From Lineus longissimus (lineage: Eukaryota > Nemertea > Pilidiophora > Heteronemertea > Lineidae), in NCBI RefSeq assembly GCF_910592395.1, contig NC_088320.1, forward strand, positions 13,266,501 to 13,330,500: a DNA stretch of 64,000 nucleotides, in the 5' to 3' direction. Under the pieces are notes generated by a model. The model did no database searches, had not been told where the DNA came from, and was given only the letters and a program-made list of their open reading frames with translations. The number at the start of each line of letters is the position of its first letter. Position 1 is the first letter of the stretch. Positions 21,512-33,082 of this stretch are shown here, in pieces. The translations under genes and the position numbers were made by a program.

Positions 21512-23185
21512 CTTTTAAGTGAGAAATATTGCTAGAGAGACGTAACTTCCTGGAATGTAGCAAAACTGGAAACTGGAAACTGAGATTACTAACGACCGAA
21601 CGTGTGCGAGGGGAGGAGGATACGGCTGACTCTGTTTTTTTTAAGGATAACTACAACAAAGTATCTCGCTGCTCTAACTGTCGAGGTAATGCACCAGTCT
21701 CGACTCAATGGAACAGTATACACGACAGGCACGTAAAAATGAGAGCTCACCCCCCCCCCCCCCCCCCCTCGACTGAAAAACACACCCTCAATGAGAACAC
21801 ACATTAAATAGTACGAATGTTGACACTGTTGTCAGTTGGGCTAGAGTTCTTATCATCATGTACCTGTCTATGTCAAGGGATAAGGTAGGCTTTAACTGAA
21901 AGATTGCCAACTTACGCGATGTTGCAAAAAATTCCAATACAATAACTATTTCTGCACTGTATATGATGCATTGCCACTTGCGATGTCGGAATCGCATTCA
22001 GCCACTTCCAATGTTGCAAAGCATAAGCTTTTGCTGGTTCGGTTTGGGTGCAGTGAAGCATAACAGAGCAAAGGCGGGCATGTGCGTTCTCGCAATCGCC
22101 TTCAGTGGTAAACTTATATATAAGGTTGTAGGAGTTAAGGTATTTTGTCGCCAAACGCGAATTTGCTTGAATCGCAGAACAAACTCGTTTGTCTGGGTGT
22201 TTGGGCGAGCAGTGGAGCGTAAAATAACAAAGCCGTATGAATTGCGTGCGTTGCTGCAATCGTGATTGCAAATGACCCTGGGCTTCGTCATTTTGCGCCC
22301 CCTTTAACAAACTGAACGGACAGAATACGACAACGCATGCAATGCTTTTTCAATTTACGCCACACTGTACTGCCCTAAAACAAATGCGAAATCTCAATAC
22401 GTAGAAATTCACACGTATACTAAACCAGTTTGCTTTCATCGCCACAATAAACAGGGGATCCTTAGCAGTCAGTGGTGTGTTTACGCGGGATCAACCAATG
22501 TAAAGTCACATGAAGAATTCCGCAAAGCTGAAGAACTTCGAATGCGCGAACATGCAGCTCTATAGTCCTCCCAAATGATGGCTCGTGTTTCTAACTGCTC
22601 TCTAAGGTTTTGTCAAACCAGCCATCATACCTCAACCATTCTCCAAAGCAGTCATGCCTTCTCTCCTTGCCCTGGTGATTGGCTTTTCATGCATCGTAGA
22701 GCGTGGTATAAAGCATAGAGCATGGATAAGATGAAAAAAGAACAAAACCACCTCTTTTTGACGTACAAAATAACATGTCGAATGAGGAATATAAAAGGGC
22801 CAGTATGGAAAAGTAGCTTGATGATGACACCTTGGTCAGGGAGAACCACCCTCCTACGTTGTTACCATCTGCTGATGTCAATGAGGGAATTTTCGGCAGA
22901 ATACACTTACCTTTTGAAAAGATGCCACCGCACTACGCTTGGAGTCCAACGACTAAAATGGGTGTTGGTTCGGGCAAGGTTTAGTATTTGTAGCCAGGCC
23001 TAGCAGGGCTTATTCTGGATGTGCGTCGGGTTGTTTAGCACAAAGCTCTCGTGAATGCTTGGTAATTCTGCTTCGTCACTGCAATATCTGCAAAATTCCA
23101 TTGACACTCGACTTCAACTTCAACCTGTTACTCCTACTCACTTGACATATTTCCAGTTGTAAGGATAGGTATGCACTCACGGTGA
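21512..23185. other. 5' flank of the left peptide gene up to the spacer
   Basis: It contains a 19-20 bp C homopolymer (21751-21770) that is only a short G run on the right, and repeated motifs such as TTACGCCACACTG and ATGCGATT. Frames of 60-130 codons here are not preserved between arms. The promoter should lie here but no clear TATA box can be named. Confidence 0.4.
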
Positions 23186-24289
23186 GATGGCCCGGATTAG
23201 AGAAGCCAGGATTTGTAACTCACACAACGTAGTGAGTGTAATGGTTACGTATACACTGTATGTATAGTCTAAACAAAATTCATGTATCCACCATGTCCAT
23301 CGAATCTGAAAAAAATGTGTGCAGACCCATGACAATTATGATTCCGGTACAGTTTGTCGCATTCCATACGGGCCTCGCGTTGGCCGATCCTGCATTCACG
23401 ACGCACCGCACCCACAGTTACTACGTCGGATTCCCATTGTTTCCTTCCTCGTGACGCAATTATTTCATGACGTCATGAGCCATTGACCATTCACACAAGT
23501 AGATTTATTCACACCGGCGCCACTGAAGTGCGAGTGTGGGACATCATGTATTTAAAAATCGTCTGCTAGGACATACAGGACAACGTCGGCGGAGACAGTT
23601 GTGACATTTCATTGCAGACAAAGAAAACGTCCTCTTCTTCTCGATTTACGTACCTTACTTCAAAAAAGTCAGTTTTAACACTACTGCACAAATATAGAGT
23701 GGTCTTAAAGTTCCATTTGGATAGAGATTTGACGGACTGATTTGGAAATTCATTCCAACCATGCAACTGTTTCAGAAATGAGAAAAAGCTCCAGGGTGTC
23801 ATGACATGCATGATGTGTCTTGCCTCTGCATTTTGGTACTCAGAGGGTTTTCAACTTTCATATCATTGAAGAAATAATTCATTCCAATCTACTAGTATTC
23901 CAACCACAACTGCTCTGGAAAAAGAAATATTTCCAATGTGCCTTGACTAGAAATTTTCTTAGGGCCATACGGGGGGGGGGGGCTACTTACATAATTTAAA
24001 TTTACGCCAGGGGCACAGGGCCCAGCATGCCAGGGGTTTCATGCCATTTAAATCAGGATGAGCTGTAGGCCGAGGTCAGGCCCACTTTATAATGCATTTT
24101 ATATATTTAGGGGTCAAATGCACAAAATCATCATTCTCTGTATACTGTAGCAGTTATGGTTGGATTGGAATGAACTTTTGAATAGATGAAAACAAAACTA
24201 TATAAGCCTAGTAAGAGCCTAACACTAACAGTGTTTTAACTCCATTATTTTCATTCAAACAGATTGAGATTTCATTCAACAACAAGATA
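23186..24289. other. Outer spacer, no gene seen
   Basis: Single-copy sequence between the palindrome arm and the Helitron remnant. It has an 11-bp G run near 23970 and no convincing frame. Confidence 0.45.
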
Positions 24290-25110
24290 ATGAACAAAAA
24301 TACTCCTAACATGATGGATCATTCCTATTCTTGTCATCCAACACCTGTATTATCGCCAAATTGTCAAATTCAGACGCCTGAACATGAAACATGTTCCAAC
24401 TTGGATCACTGGGACCAGCAGTATGCTCAAAGAAAAAGACAAAGTCATATGGAACAGACAGCAACAAAGACTCAAACAAAGGACAATCGATTATCAATAC
24501 CTTCTGATAAACACTCCCTGGTACGGAAGTCTTCAATGTGCAAAATGTCCCTGGGGATAGGAACTGCCTTTTTCATTGTCTCAGCCTTGCAATCCATGGA
24601 GACACTTCCCATCATGGACTGTTTCGCCAACTCATTTGTTGCCACATTGAACAAAACTGGGATCATTTCGAACAAGCTTTATTAATTTGCCATGAGCTGC
24701 CCCAAGTTACCCCTGAATGCTATCGAGAAGTGATGATTGCTGGTAGCGGATATGCTACTGTCTGTGAAGTTAATACTGCAACCAACATTCTCAAGTGTTA
24801 CATAAGAGTCTGGTTACAAGGGCTCTCCGGTGACAACACAATTCGATACTACCTTGAAGAGTTCACCACTGATGATCCATTGAGAACAGTCACTCTTTTA
24901 CTAAGACACCAGCATTTCTTGTTACTGGTAAATGATACACCACCAAATCCACCTGTTCAACATAAAACAATTAACCTCCAGTTTAAGAAAGATCCGCCAC
25001 CAGTTGATAAAAGTATCACAAGGGACAGACCAACCCAAAAAAGGAGAAAACAATCTGATAAGGCAAAAACAAGGGCAAATCAATTAAGAAAGACCAGCAA
25101 GAAGAAATAA
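24290..25110 (+). pseudogene. Helitron N-terminus and OTU cysteine-peptidase domain
   Basis: The ATG at 24290 opens a polar N-terminal stretch. A frameshift near 24500-24530 moves coding to the frame that runs to 25110. That frame has the OTU signature: GDRNCLFHCLSLAIHG supplies the catalytic Asp and Cys, and the later HQHFLLLV supplies the His. A lysine-rich tail (KKRRKQSDKAK type) follows. OTU domains accompany Rep-helicase proteins in some animal Helitrons; their role there is not settled. Separate expression is unlikely because the OTU frame has no good ATG of its own upstream of the motif. Confidence 0.8.
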
Positions 25111-25234
25111 AGTAAAGATCACAAGCACTCAAAGAGACCAAAAAAAAAACAAATTCAGCACTGCAATGAAGACAATATAACAGAACCTGAACCTGAACCC
25201 ACATAATCCAAGCATTTTAACCAAGCAAAGTTAG

Positions 25235-26803
25235 ATTCAATTCGCAATTTTGAGATAGAGCAGATGGCCTACCAGTTCAAATTCTGCCAAATTTGCAATG
25301 AAAGAAGACTCGAAATGAAGATTTCAAAGGATCCCACAGTCTGCCAACGATGCTGCAAAGAAAAAGACAGCATAACACTATTCTCCTCACAAAACAACAT
25401 GGATCCAGGAGTCGTTCCACCAGACCTTTAGAATTTAACTGTCATAGAGCAGCAATTAATTTCTCGAATTTCATCATCAATTAATGGCCACATGCTTAAT
25501 CATGGTGGAATTGCAGCAAATGGACACTGTGTCACCTGTCCACAAGCCATTGGAGAGGTGGCCAAACTATTTCCTAGACTTCCATCAGAAATTAACATAA
25601 TCAGAGTTCGCAGGCAGGGCAAAAATGAAACAACCAAGGAATTCAATGTCCGGAGAAACGTTGTTGAAAAGGCTTTGAATTGGTTAAAGAATAACAACCC
25701 TGCATATGGGGATATAACCATATGCTCTGAAAGGCTTAGCCAGTTGCCAATTGACTGGGAGATAGACAACTTGCCAACAGTAGAGTACGATTCAACAACA
25801 GTGCATAGAGATTACAGAGGACCTGCCCCAGACCAAACAGATCCTGGAGAGACGAATGATGGGGAAACTGTTTCAGGTATCCTCCTGCGAGATCCAGCGG
25901 TTTATCTGAGGCAAAACGTCGAAAATGTTGTAAAGGATGTGCTGGGTGAAAAACATGGAAAGGTTACAGCCACCAAAAGGGGAACTGTCACCATCCCATG
26001 GCCAACCTGAGGTGATAAACCACTGTCAGAGTTCACCACCAGGAATTTCTTTACCTTTGCATTTCCATGTTTATTTCCACATGGTACAGGGGACTTTTTT
26101 TCCAATCGCAAAACAACTTGCACTTCTTTGGTCGACTGGGCAGATCATCTCATGTGGTACCAGGATGGACGATTTGCTCGCCACCAGTGTTTTAAGTTCA
26201 TTATCCACAACATGATAATGAGGAAGAGAGCCCTTGAAAACTCTACGTATATTCCTTCAGAGGTTAGGTGACCAACACCTCACTGTTGAAGAACTGAAAG
26301 AAAAGATTCAAAATGGTGACAAATCTATTGCAAACAAGATACTCAACTTCAGTGCCAGCCTCAGAGGAACCTCTCAGTATTGGTCGCAAAGATTAAAAGA
26401 GGCCCAGTCTCTCATTCACTACCAAATCATGAAAGGAAAGGGTCTCCCTTCACTTTTATCTACCGGGAGTTGCGCAGAATATTATTTTAAACCATTGAGG
26501 AGACTTCTAGAACTATATATCAATCAGACAACAGGAAAGGCCATTGACTTAGAAAACAAAAGTAAACTTTTCATCGCATTACAGGAACATTCTCACATTG
26601 TTGGTCATTATTTTGATCTTCGTACTAAATGCTACTTCGAAAAAGTGATGAGGCCGGCCTTTGGAGTGGAAGCCTACTGGTACAGGCAAGAATTTGCCAA
26701 AGGCAGGGGGATTATTCACTGGCATGGCCTTTGCTGGCGCGGTGATAGAGAACCACACAATCTCCTGTATCAAGCCTTTGATGATGATATTGATGAAAAA
26801 TAA
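25235..26803 (+). pseudogene. Helitron zinc-binding and HUH Rep region
   Basis: From about 25240 the frame reads a CX2C...CX2CC zinc-type motif (FCQICNERRLEMK, VCQRCC) followed by NNMDPGVVPPDL. It hits an in-frame TAG at 25429, continues in frame to a TGA at 26008, and continues again through FTFAFPCLFPHGTGDF and DGRFARHQCFKFIIHNM. A frameshift near 26255 passes coding to the frame ending at 26803, which holds RGIIHWHGLCW, the HxH of the HUH nuclease. The Rep nuclease nicks and joins single strands during rolling-circle transposition. It is broken here in at least three places. Confidence 0.82.
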
Positions 26804-26805
26804 TA

Positions 26806-27240
26806 ATAGTAATAAAATTGTTACTTATATGGCGCAACTTTCCAGAATTAGTCCTGTTCAAGTGCGCCCTCCCGTCGAGTTGTAGTATTGACTATAGAGT
26901 TCTGTTTTTATCTGTCCCCTGAATGCATTGTAAGTATTGTTTCTAATGTTACCGTTTAGGCTATTACATAGCCTAGGGGCACTCCTGGAGAAAGCTCGGC
27001 CTCCAAACTTATCAGCGTTGAACCGTGGTTCAATGAGGAGAGCCTGTGCTTCTGATCTCAGGGGCCTGGCTGGTGAGTACAGTTTTAGCAGTTCTGTCAA
27101 GTATGCTGGCGCACTGCCATTGATACATTTGTGGACTAGTGTTAGAGTCTTAAACTCTATTCGTTTATATATATAAGTTATGTCGTGCCTATCTGTCCTG
27201 ACGTCAATCATGCTCGCATAAATTATAGGTTACGTCACGG
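26806..27240 (-). mobile_element. 5'-truncated non-LTR retrotransposon (CR1/L2-like 3' end)
   Basis: On the minus strand, 27211-26858 encodes the C-terminus of a non-LTR ORF2: RIEFKTLTLVHKCINGSAPA, then LRSEAQALLIEP and RAFSRSAPRLCNSL, a signature I associate with CR1/L2/Rex-type elements. A short 3' UTR and a TATTATTATT-type microsatellite tail follow at 26800-26815. The insertion is severely 5' truncated and splits the Helitron after its Rep domain. Confidence 0.8.
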
Positions 27241-28233
27241 AGACTGTCTTGGAGGATTCAAGTAATGAGGTCTGAACATGTATTAACTTTAATTCAATGG
27301 CGATGCCTTTTATATTGTTGCACTATTCTCAGTTAGTTTGAGTCCCAGAACTATTCAATTTAAGAGCTACTCGGCCACGTTCACCTGAGTTCGCATATCC
27401 TCAGATACCTCCCTGGCGAGCAGCCTATGGCTAAACAGGAGCTGCGGGGGAAGGGCGCACCGAAGGAGAAGGAGTCCTAAAAGGGACTATACTGGAGGGA
27501 CCAATAATATATTATAACTGTAAAGGGGTTAAATCAACGGGAAAGTTCCCTAATCTGATACACATATACTTACTGCCAAAGCAACGTACTAACTACTTGA
27601 TGCAAGTGCCCTCGGTGTGAAAGTGTGCCCAAAGTACTGTCATGAAAGTCTTGGACAAGTGTTCACCCTAGGGAAGTGTGCACCCTTGTAATTAAATATT
27701 TACCCTTGCATCTATATAGTTGCAAATTTAGTTTAGTATGGCATTCAAGAGGAGAGGAAAAGAAGCGAGACCGTTCACAGTGCTGTGTGAAACCCGTCTG
27801 CCGTCCTGCGCTCCCAACCGTCAACAATGGACGTCATGACGTCGGTTGTACCCCCGCTGCTGAGTGACAGATTTGTTCACAAGATAACATCAAACATTAT
27901 TAATTCTAGTAATGATTAATCATAAAAAATCGCCTTACGCGGCTCTAATTAACATAAGACATGTAGCACAATATTAGCTTCTGTCTGGTAAGTCACAACA
28001 TTAAGTTTCAGTACATTCTTCGAGTATTTACAATGACCACTCAAGCGGTGACGAAAACAGCTGAACAACAGCCAGCCCGTCTGCTTTGATCAACATCACG
28101 TGACCATCTTGATGACGTCATCTCACGAGAGGCGATGAGGCGCATGGCGGCTTCGAAGAAAACGTGTACAAAAGAAACGTGAAACATCGGCAATTACGGA
28201 CGGAATAATTATGTTAACTACCTCATATTTACA
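27241..28233. other. Unidentified 1 kb insert within the Helitron
   Basis: It lies between the non-LTR remnant and the resumed Helitron frame. It contains the purine-rich stretch GGGAAGGGCGCACCGAAGG and two TGACGTCA-like sites near 27838 and 28115. No protein homology or terminal repeats were recognised. It may be part of another transposon. Confidence 0.4.
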
Positions 28234-29205
28234 ATGAACGAACCTAGCAATATCCTGGACGGACTGACATTAAACTTAACACATGGTAACAAGGTAAAAC
28301 AAAGTTGGAAGCTATGCAATTGTCCAAAAATGGTCCAATCAATACTTGCCGCTTACATCAACAATAACACTAACATTGTAAAATCCTCACACATTTTTTC
28401 CGTGACATGGTCAATTCAACAACAGATGACATCGCAACCCCCAATTCAATTTGCACCAAACTACTCATGAGCACGATCAAAAGAGATATTTCAGCCACTG
28501 AAGCAGCTTACGAGTTATCATCCTTACCTCTTTATCGCTGTAGCCACCAATTCCAGAATGTCAGTATGTCAGGTGCCAGGAAACTGGAAAAATCCGGTAC
28601 TACCCTAACAAAGTTGACTCCTTTAGACAAATACCTCTCTCGAGATGAAAAGGATGAATCATCGTGGTATGACTTCACCAGTCGAGGTGGAAGCGTTCCA
28701 GTAATAGCTGGTGGTCATGTCAAAGCAACATGGCCACTCTCAGAGGAATACTCCAAAACAATGTTACTCCTGCACTGGCCAAACTGGAGGGCAATTAGTA
28801 AAATCAAGCCTGGCAACACCTCCTGGCAGGATCAAATGGCACTATTCCTTTCAATGGATGCATCACAGCTGATTTAGAACGTGCCAAATCTGGAAAAGAA
28901 AATGGAATAACCGATCACGAAGAGAACTACGATGATGATGCAATTGATGGCCAAAATCCTGATGAGCCAGAATGGATGGACCTGGTTAGACCAAATCATG
29001 AACATGTCGTTCCCAGCACAGACTTCATTTACGATGATGGTGGTCCAGAGCACAACTGTAGTGCCTCATCTAGAATATATCCAGCAGATCTTGGTGTATC
29101 CTGGCTCAATGATCTAAAAAAAGCCCAAACAGAACCAGATCACCTAATCTTACCAGAGGTCTCTATGACATCGATGAACAATGAGCAAAAAGATATACAC
29201 TGAAA
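28234..29205 (+). pseudogene. Helitron Rep C-terminal linker region, truncated
   Basis: Two frames carry Helitron-type motifs: ISATEAAYELSSLPLYRCS, LTPLDKYLSR, YDFTSRGG and GGHVKATWPL to about 28850. After a frameshift comes WMDLVRPNHEHVVPSTDF, then SRIYPADLGVSWLNDLKKA and SMNNEQK. In intact elements NNEQ leads into the SF1B helicase with its Walker motif; here a stop follows at once. The region lies after the HUH domain in protein order, so it is the other side of the interrupted element. Confidence 0.8.
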
Positions 29206-29776
29206 TAGCTTGATTGATTCCCGATCAACCCAAAGTGTATCTGCACTTCCTGTTGCAATAATATTGTGAAAGAACAGGCCAAGTTCTATTTACACTGCGT
29301 CCACATATTCCATGTCTCATGAATGAACGTAGTTAGCTAGAAATGTATTCATCATATACGAAGTCCTAGAATGCTCATTCATAATTCAAAAATTCGAAAT
29401 TCCCACCAAATTTATTTAGTCTCTACAATATATGACCACGGCGTACATTAGCTGCGTATTGTGTACATAGTGCATGGGTGGTTTTAAAAGCGGAAATATA
29501 GTCCCTCGAATCATAGAGTCCTTCACAAATGCCTGTGAGGAATTCTAGTCCTAAATCCATGCCAGTTCATCCAGAACACAAATCCTGGCCTCTCAAATCC
29601 GGTGTGACAGCGGATATAGTCCCCCTGGAGTCATAGTCCGGTAGCATTGTATTTGATCAATTAAGCAGCATGATCTATTGTACCGCTAACCCTAACCAAG
29701 ACATTTAGCAATGCGGGCTATTGTTACACGGACTATCAGCCCTAGGACTACTATCCCTTGCACACCGGGTCTTTTT
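29206..29776. other. Inner edge of spacer, no gene seen
   Basis: Single-copy sequence with no frame of note. Near the arm it contains CTAACCCTAACC (29687-29698), too short to call a telomeric repeat, and GGACTATNNNNCC-like near-repeats. Confidence 0.4.
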
Positions 29777-31434
29777 TCACCGTGAGTGTAAACCTATCCT
29801 AACCACTTGAAATATGTCAAGTGAGTAGGAGTAACAGGTTGAAGTTGAAGTCGAGTGTCAATGGAATTTTGCAGACAGTGCAGTGACAAAGCAGAATTTC
29901 CAAGCATTCACGAGAGCTTTGTGCTCAATTACCCGACGCACATCCAGAATAAGCCCTGCTAGACCTGGCTACAAATACTAAACCTTGCCCGAACCAACAC
30001 CCATTTCAGTCGTTGGACTCCAAGCGTAGTGCAGTGGCATCTTTTCAAAAGGTAAGTGTATTCTGCCAAAAATTCCCTCATTGACATCAGCAGATGGTAA
30101 CAACGTAGGAGGGTGGTTCTCCCTGACCAAGGTGTCATCATCAAGCTACTTTTCCATACTGGCCCTTTTATATTCCTCATTCGACATGTTATTTTGAACG
30201 TCAAAAAGAAGCGGTTTTGTTCTTTTTTCATCTTATCCATGCTCTACGCTTTAGACCACGCTCTACGATGCATGAAAAGCCAATCACCAGGGCAAGGGTT
30301 GAAGGCATGACTGCTTTGGAGAATGGTTGAGGTATGATGGCTGGTTTGACAAAACCTTAGCGAGCAGTTAGAAACACGAGCCATCATTTGGGAGGACTAT
30401 AGAGCTGCATGTTCGCGCATTCGAAGTTCTTCAGCTTTGCGGAATTCTTCATGTGACTTTACATTGGTTGATCCCGCGTAAACACACCACTGACTGCTAA
30501 GGATCCCCTGTTTATTGTGGCGATGAAAGCAAACTGGTTTAGTATACGTGTGAATTTCTACGTATTGAGATTTCGCATTTGTTTTAGGGCAGTACAGTGT
30601 GGCGTAAATTGAAAAAGCATTGCATGCGTTGTCGTATTCTGTCCGTTCAGTTTGTAAAGGGGGCGCAAAATGACGAAGCCCAGGGTCATTTGCAATCACG
30701 ATTGCAGCAACGCACGCAATTCATACGGCTTTGTTATTTTACGCCCCACTGCTCGCCCAAACACCCAGACAAACGAGTTTGTTCTGCGATTCAAGCAAAT
30801 TCGCGTTTGGCGACAAAATACCTTAACTCCTACAACCTTATATATAAGTTTACCACTGAAGGCGATTGCGAGAACGCACATGCCCGCCTTTGCTCTGTTA
30901 TGCTTCACTGCACCCAAACCGAACCAGCAAAAGCTTATGCTTTGCAACATTGGAAGTGGCTGAATGCGATTCCGACATCGCAAGTGGCAATGCATCATAT
31001 ACAGTGCAGAAATAGTTATTGTATTGGAATTTTTTGCAACATCGCGTAAGTTGGCAATCTTTCAGTTAAAGCCTACCTTATCCCTTGACATAGACAGGTA
31101 CATGAAGATAAGAACTCTAGCCCAACTGACAACAGTGTCAACATTCGTACTATTTTATGTGTGTTCTCATTGAGGGTGTGTTTTTCAGTCGAGGAGGGGG
31201 GGGTGAGCTCTCATTTTTACGTGCCTGTCGTGTATACTGTTCCATTGCGTCGAGACTGGTGCATTACCTCGACAGTTAGAGCAGCGAGATACCTTGTTGT
31301 AGTTATCCTAAAAAAAACAGAGTCAGCCGTATCCTCCTCCCCTCGCACACGTTCGGTCGTTAGTAATCTCAGTTTCCTCTTTTTGCTACATTCCAGGAAG
31401 TTACGTCTCTCTAGCAATATTTCTCACTGAAAAG
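29777..31434. other. 5' flank of the right peptide gene
   Basis: Mirror of 21512-23185. It holds AATCGC/GCGATT motifs at irregular spacing and GTGGCGTAA motifs (for example 30600 and 30720). No conserved reading frame. At 31319-31346 lies a segment related to one inside the 67-codon frame downstream of the gene. Confidence 0.4.
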
Positions 31435-32860
31435 ATGAAGACCATTTGTGTCCTGTTCGTTCTGGTGGTGATCTTCTCCTTGGTCCTTGGTAGGTTTACA
31501 TAACACGCCCCGCAAACGAGCAGATTACGCGCTGTTTCTGATTATAATCCCTGCTATGTGCGACAAAGAGATCTCACGCCTGCCTTTAAAACGGGTACTG
31601 AATCGCTCAGTTTGCGATAATGTTCATGACATTAATTTTATGAACGAGTAACCTTTGCGATCTCAGAGCCCAATATCCTACTTGCCTTATACTTGGGAAA
31701 TCAGGAGTTTCTCGAATAATGCCCCGTAGCCTGCTCAGGGAGAATTCTTCCTCTAATATCATTACAGGCTCGTCGAAAGGTGGACCGACATTGCGCGCCG
31801 ACTTTATTTACCGGGAGGCGAGAGCCTTTTTTCGACGGGGTATAGGTTTTATTAATTACTTGGCATGCGATTGTAACAACGCATGCGACAGTGCATTTTT
31901 TATTTCACACGGCTTTTTCAGCGGACACTGTACTCAAGCAATGCAAACATCGCGTGCTTAGTGAAATTCATGGGACAAGTCTTAATGCATTTGGTGACGC
32001 GATTCAGTTCCCATGGATTTCACAAATCATTCGATTTTGTACATTGCCTCGGTGCAGTGTGGCGTAAGTTGACAAAGCAGTGTATACCCGGTGGCAATCT
32101 CATTCACTTTACCCCAAACTTACTACCCTTACCAAACACCTGAATTAATATGCCCCGTCTATCCGTTACTTGCAGGAGATAACGTCGAGGAAGGATTCAA
32201 TGAAGAAACGGATCTGGAAAAACGGTAGGTGACACAGCCTTTGGGTTCCTCTCTCTCGCTTGTTCTATTGGTGGCGTCACAGTAAAATTGGCTTTTGGTC
32301 ACACACAAAGAGGCTTCAAACAGCATCCTCCCGTAATCAGTCCGCCAAGGATCCTCCTACCTTGAACCAGAATTAGCCATTTGCCCCCCCCCCCCGCTGC
32401 CGATCAAACTACGCTAGTCATGACAGTTACAGCTTGATCAACGGATCCATCATATGTAAACCTATTTATGGATCTCTCCTTCTCTCCTCCACGCTAATAG
32501 AGAGAAATTTCGCTCTCCCGTAACGCCGAGAAATCCACCGAGAAAGAACCCATTCCTGCGTTTGACGTCCCAAGTTTTCGTGAAAGATTTCCCGATCTCG
32601 TGCCGGTCTACGTGAACCAAGTGCTTTATCATATACCCTTATGCACTTGTATCTGGGCGCTAGTTTGGGATCGGGAACTCGGGAAATGCCGGACTGATCG
32701 GTTTTTGGAACGGGATTGCGAAGCCTCACAACCCCCTTTTATCCCGCTTTCTTTCAGGTCGGACTGCTTTCCTGTCGGTCACTTTTGTACCAAGAACTGG
32801 ACTTGCTGTAACACTTCAGGTGGCATTCCCCACTGCGGCTGGGACTTTAAATGTTACTAA
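31435..32860 (+). CDS. Secreted six-cysteine knottin-like peptide precursor, right copy
   Basis: Exons 31435-31489, 32176-32224 and 32758-32860 are joined across GTAGGT donors and TTGCAG/TTTCAG acceptors; introns are 686 and 533 bp, phases 1 and 2. The ATG lies in AAAGATGA. Exon 1 is the signal peptide, exon 2 the acidic pro-segment ending in KR, exon 3 the mature 33-residue peptide with cysteines at precursor positions 38, 45, 51, 52, 61 and 67. One functional part per exon recalls some secreted disulfide-rich peptide families, though I recognise no specific one. The translation is identical to the left copy. Introns and 3' UTR differ at several positions. Transcription runs away from the spacer. 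Confidence 0.82.
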
Positions 32861-32967
32861 TAATCAGACAACATACCAGTACCAAGGATGAAATGACTTG
32901 GATAGAACATTACAGCATCCTTCTGTACCACGTTCGTGCTTTTCTGTAATTGCTTCGACCAAGAATC

Positions 32968-33009
32968 AATAAAGATTATTCTTTTTTCCTTCTTGCTATA
33001 CCAAATAAA
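32968..33009 (+). promoter_or_regulatory. Poly(A) signals of right peptide gene
   Basis: AATAAA at 32968-32973 and again at 33004-33009, 108 bp and 144 bp past the stop codon. Confidence 0.7.
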
Positions 33010-33082
33010 GAATTAGTTGCAACCAATAAGACTTGTTCCTATGATTCAGTGTTTTTTTTCGCGCCTATATGTTCCACATATA

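Larger units (their letters stand above)
541..23185 (+). repeat. Left arm of large inverted repeat
   Basis: This 22.6 kb arm is the reverse complement of 29777-56829. Collinear landmarks add up to near-constant coordinate sums within blocks: about 52960 near the spacer, 55212 around 18-19 kb, 54618 at 14.3 kb, 57136 in the Gypsy element and 57379 at the BEL gag start. The sum jumps only where one arm carries an insertion. Sampled stretches differ at roughly 1-3% by eye. The inner edge is in CTCACGGTGA and is uncertain by about 15 bp because short matches continue past it. Confidence 0.93.
24290..29205 (+). mobile_element. Decayed Helitron with OTU domain, interrupted
   Basis: Protein segments appear in the order of an animal OTU-type Helitron (Helentron-like): N-terminal tail, OTU peptidase, zinc-binding region, Rep N-terminal domain with HUH motif, and the linker that precedes the helicase. 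The helicase itself is missing; sequence stops matching at NNEQK near 29190. At least three frameshifts and two in-frame stops break it. It is split by a non-LTR tail and about 1 kb of other DNA (26806-28233). Confidence 0.85.

Noticed and set aside
22722-23003. 93-codon frame (MDKMKKEQN...) mirrored at 29959-30240
   Set aside because: The two arms differ at about five residues in 93, no more conserved than non-coding flanks; lysine-rich start and no domain. Treated as a chance frame.
29687-29698. Telomere-like CTAACCCTAACC
   Set aside because: Only two units in isolation; insufficient to suggest a telomeric or fusion site.
30597-31049. 150-codon frame upstream of the right peptide gene
   Set aside because: It begins at GTG, is cut by a stop in the left arm, and overlaps frames in other registers over a repeat-rich stretch.
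29777-32860. Missed sequencing-adapter artefact creating the palindrome
   Set aside because: Such artefacts give arms from the same molecule; here the arms differ by base changes and by whole transposon insertions.
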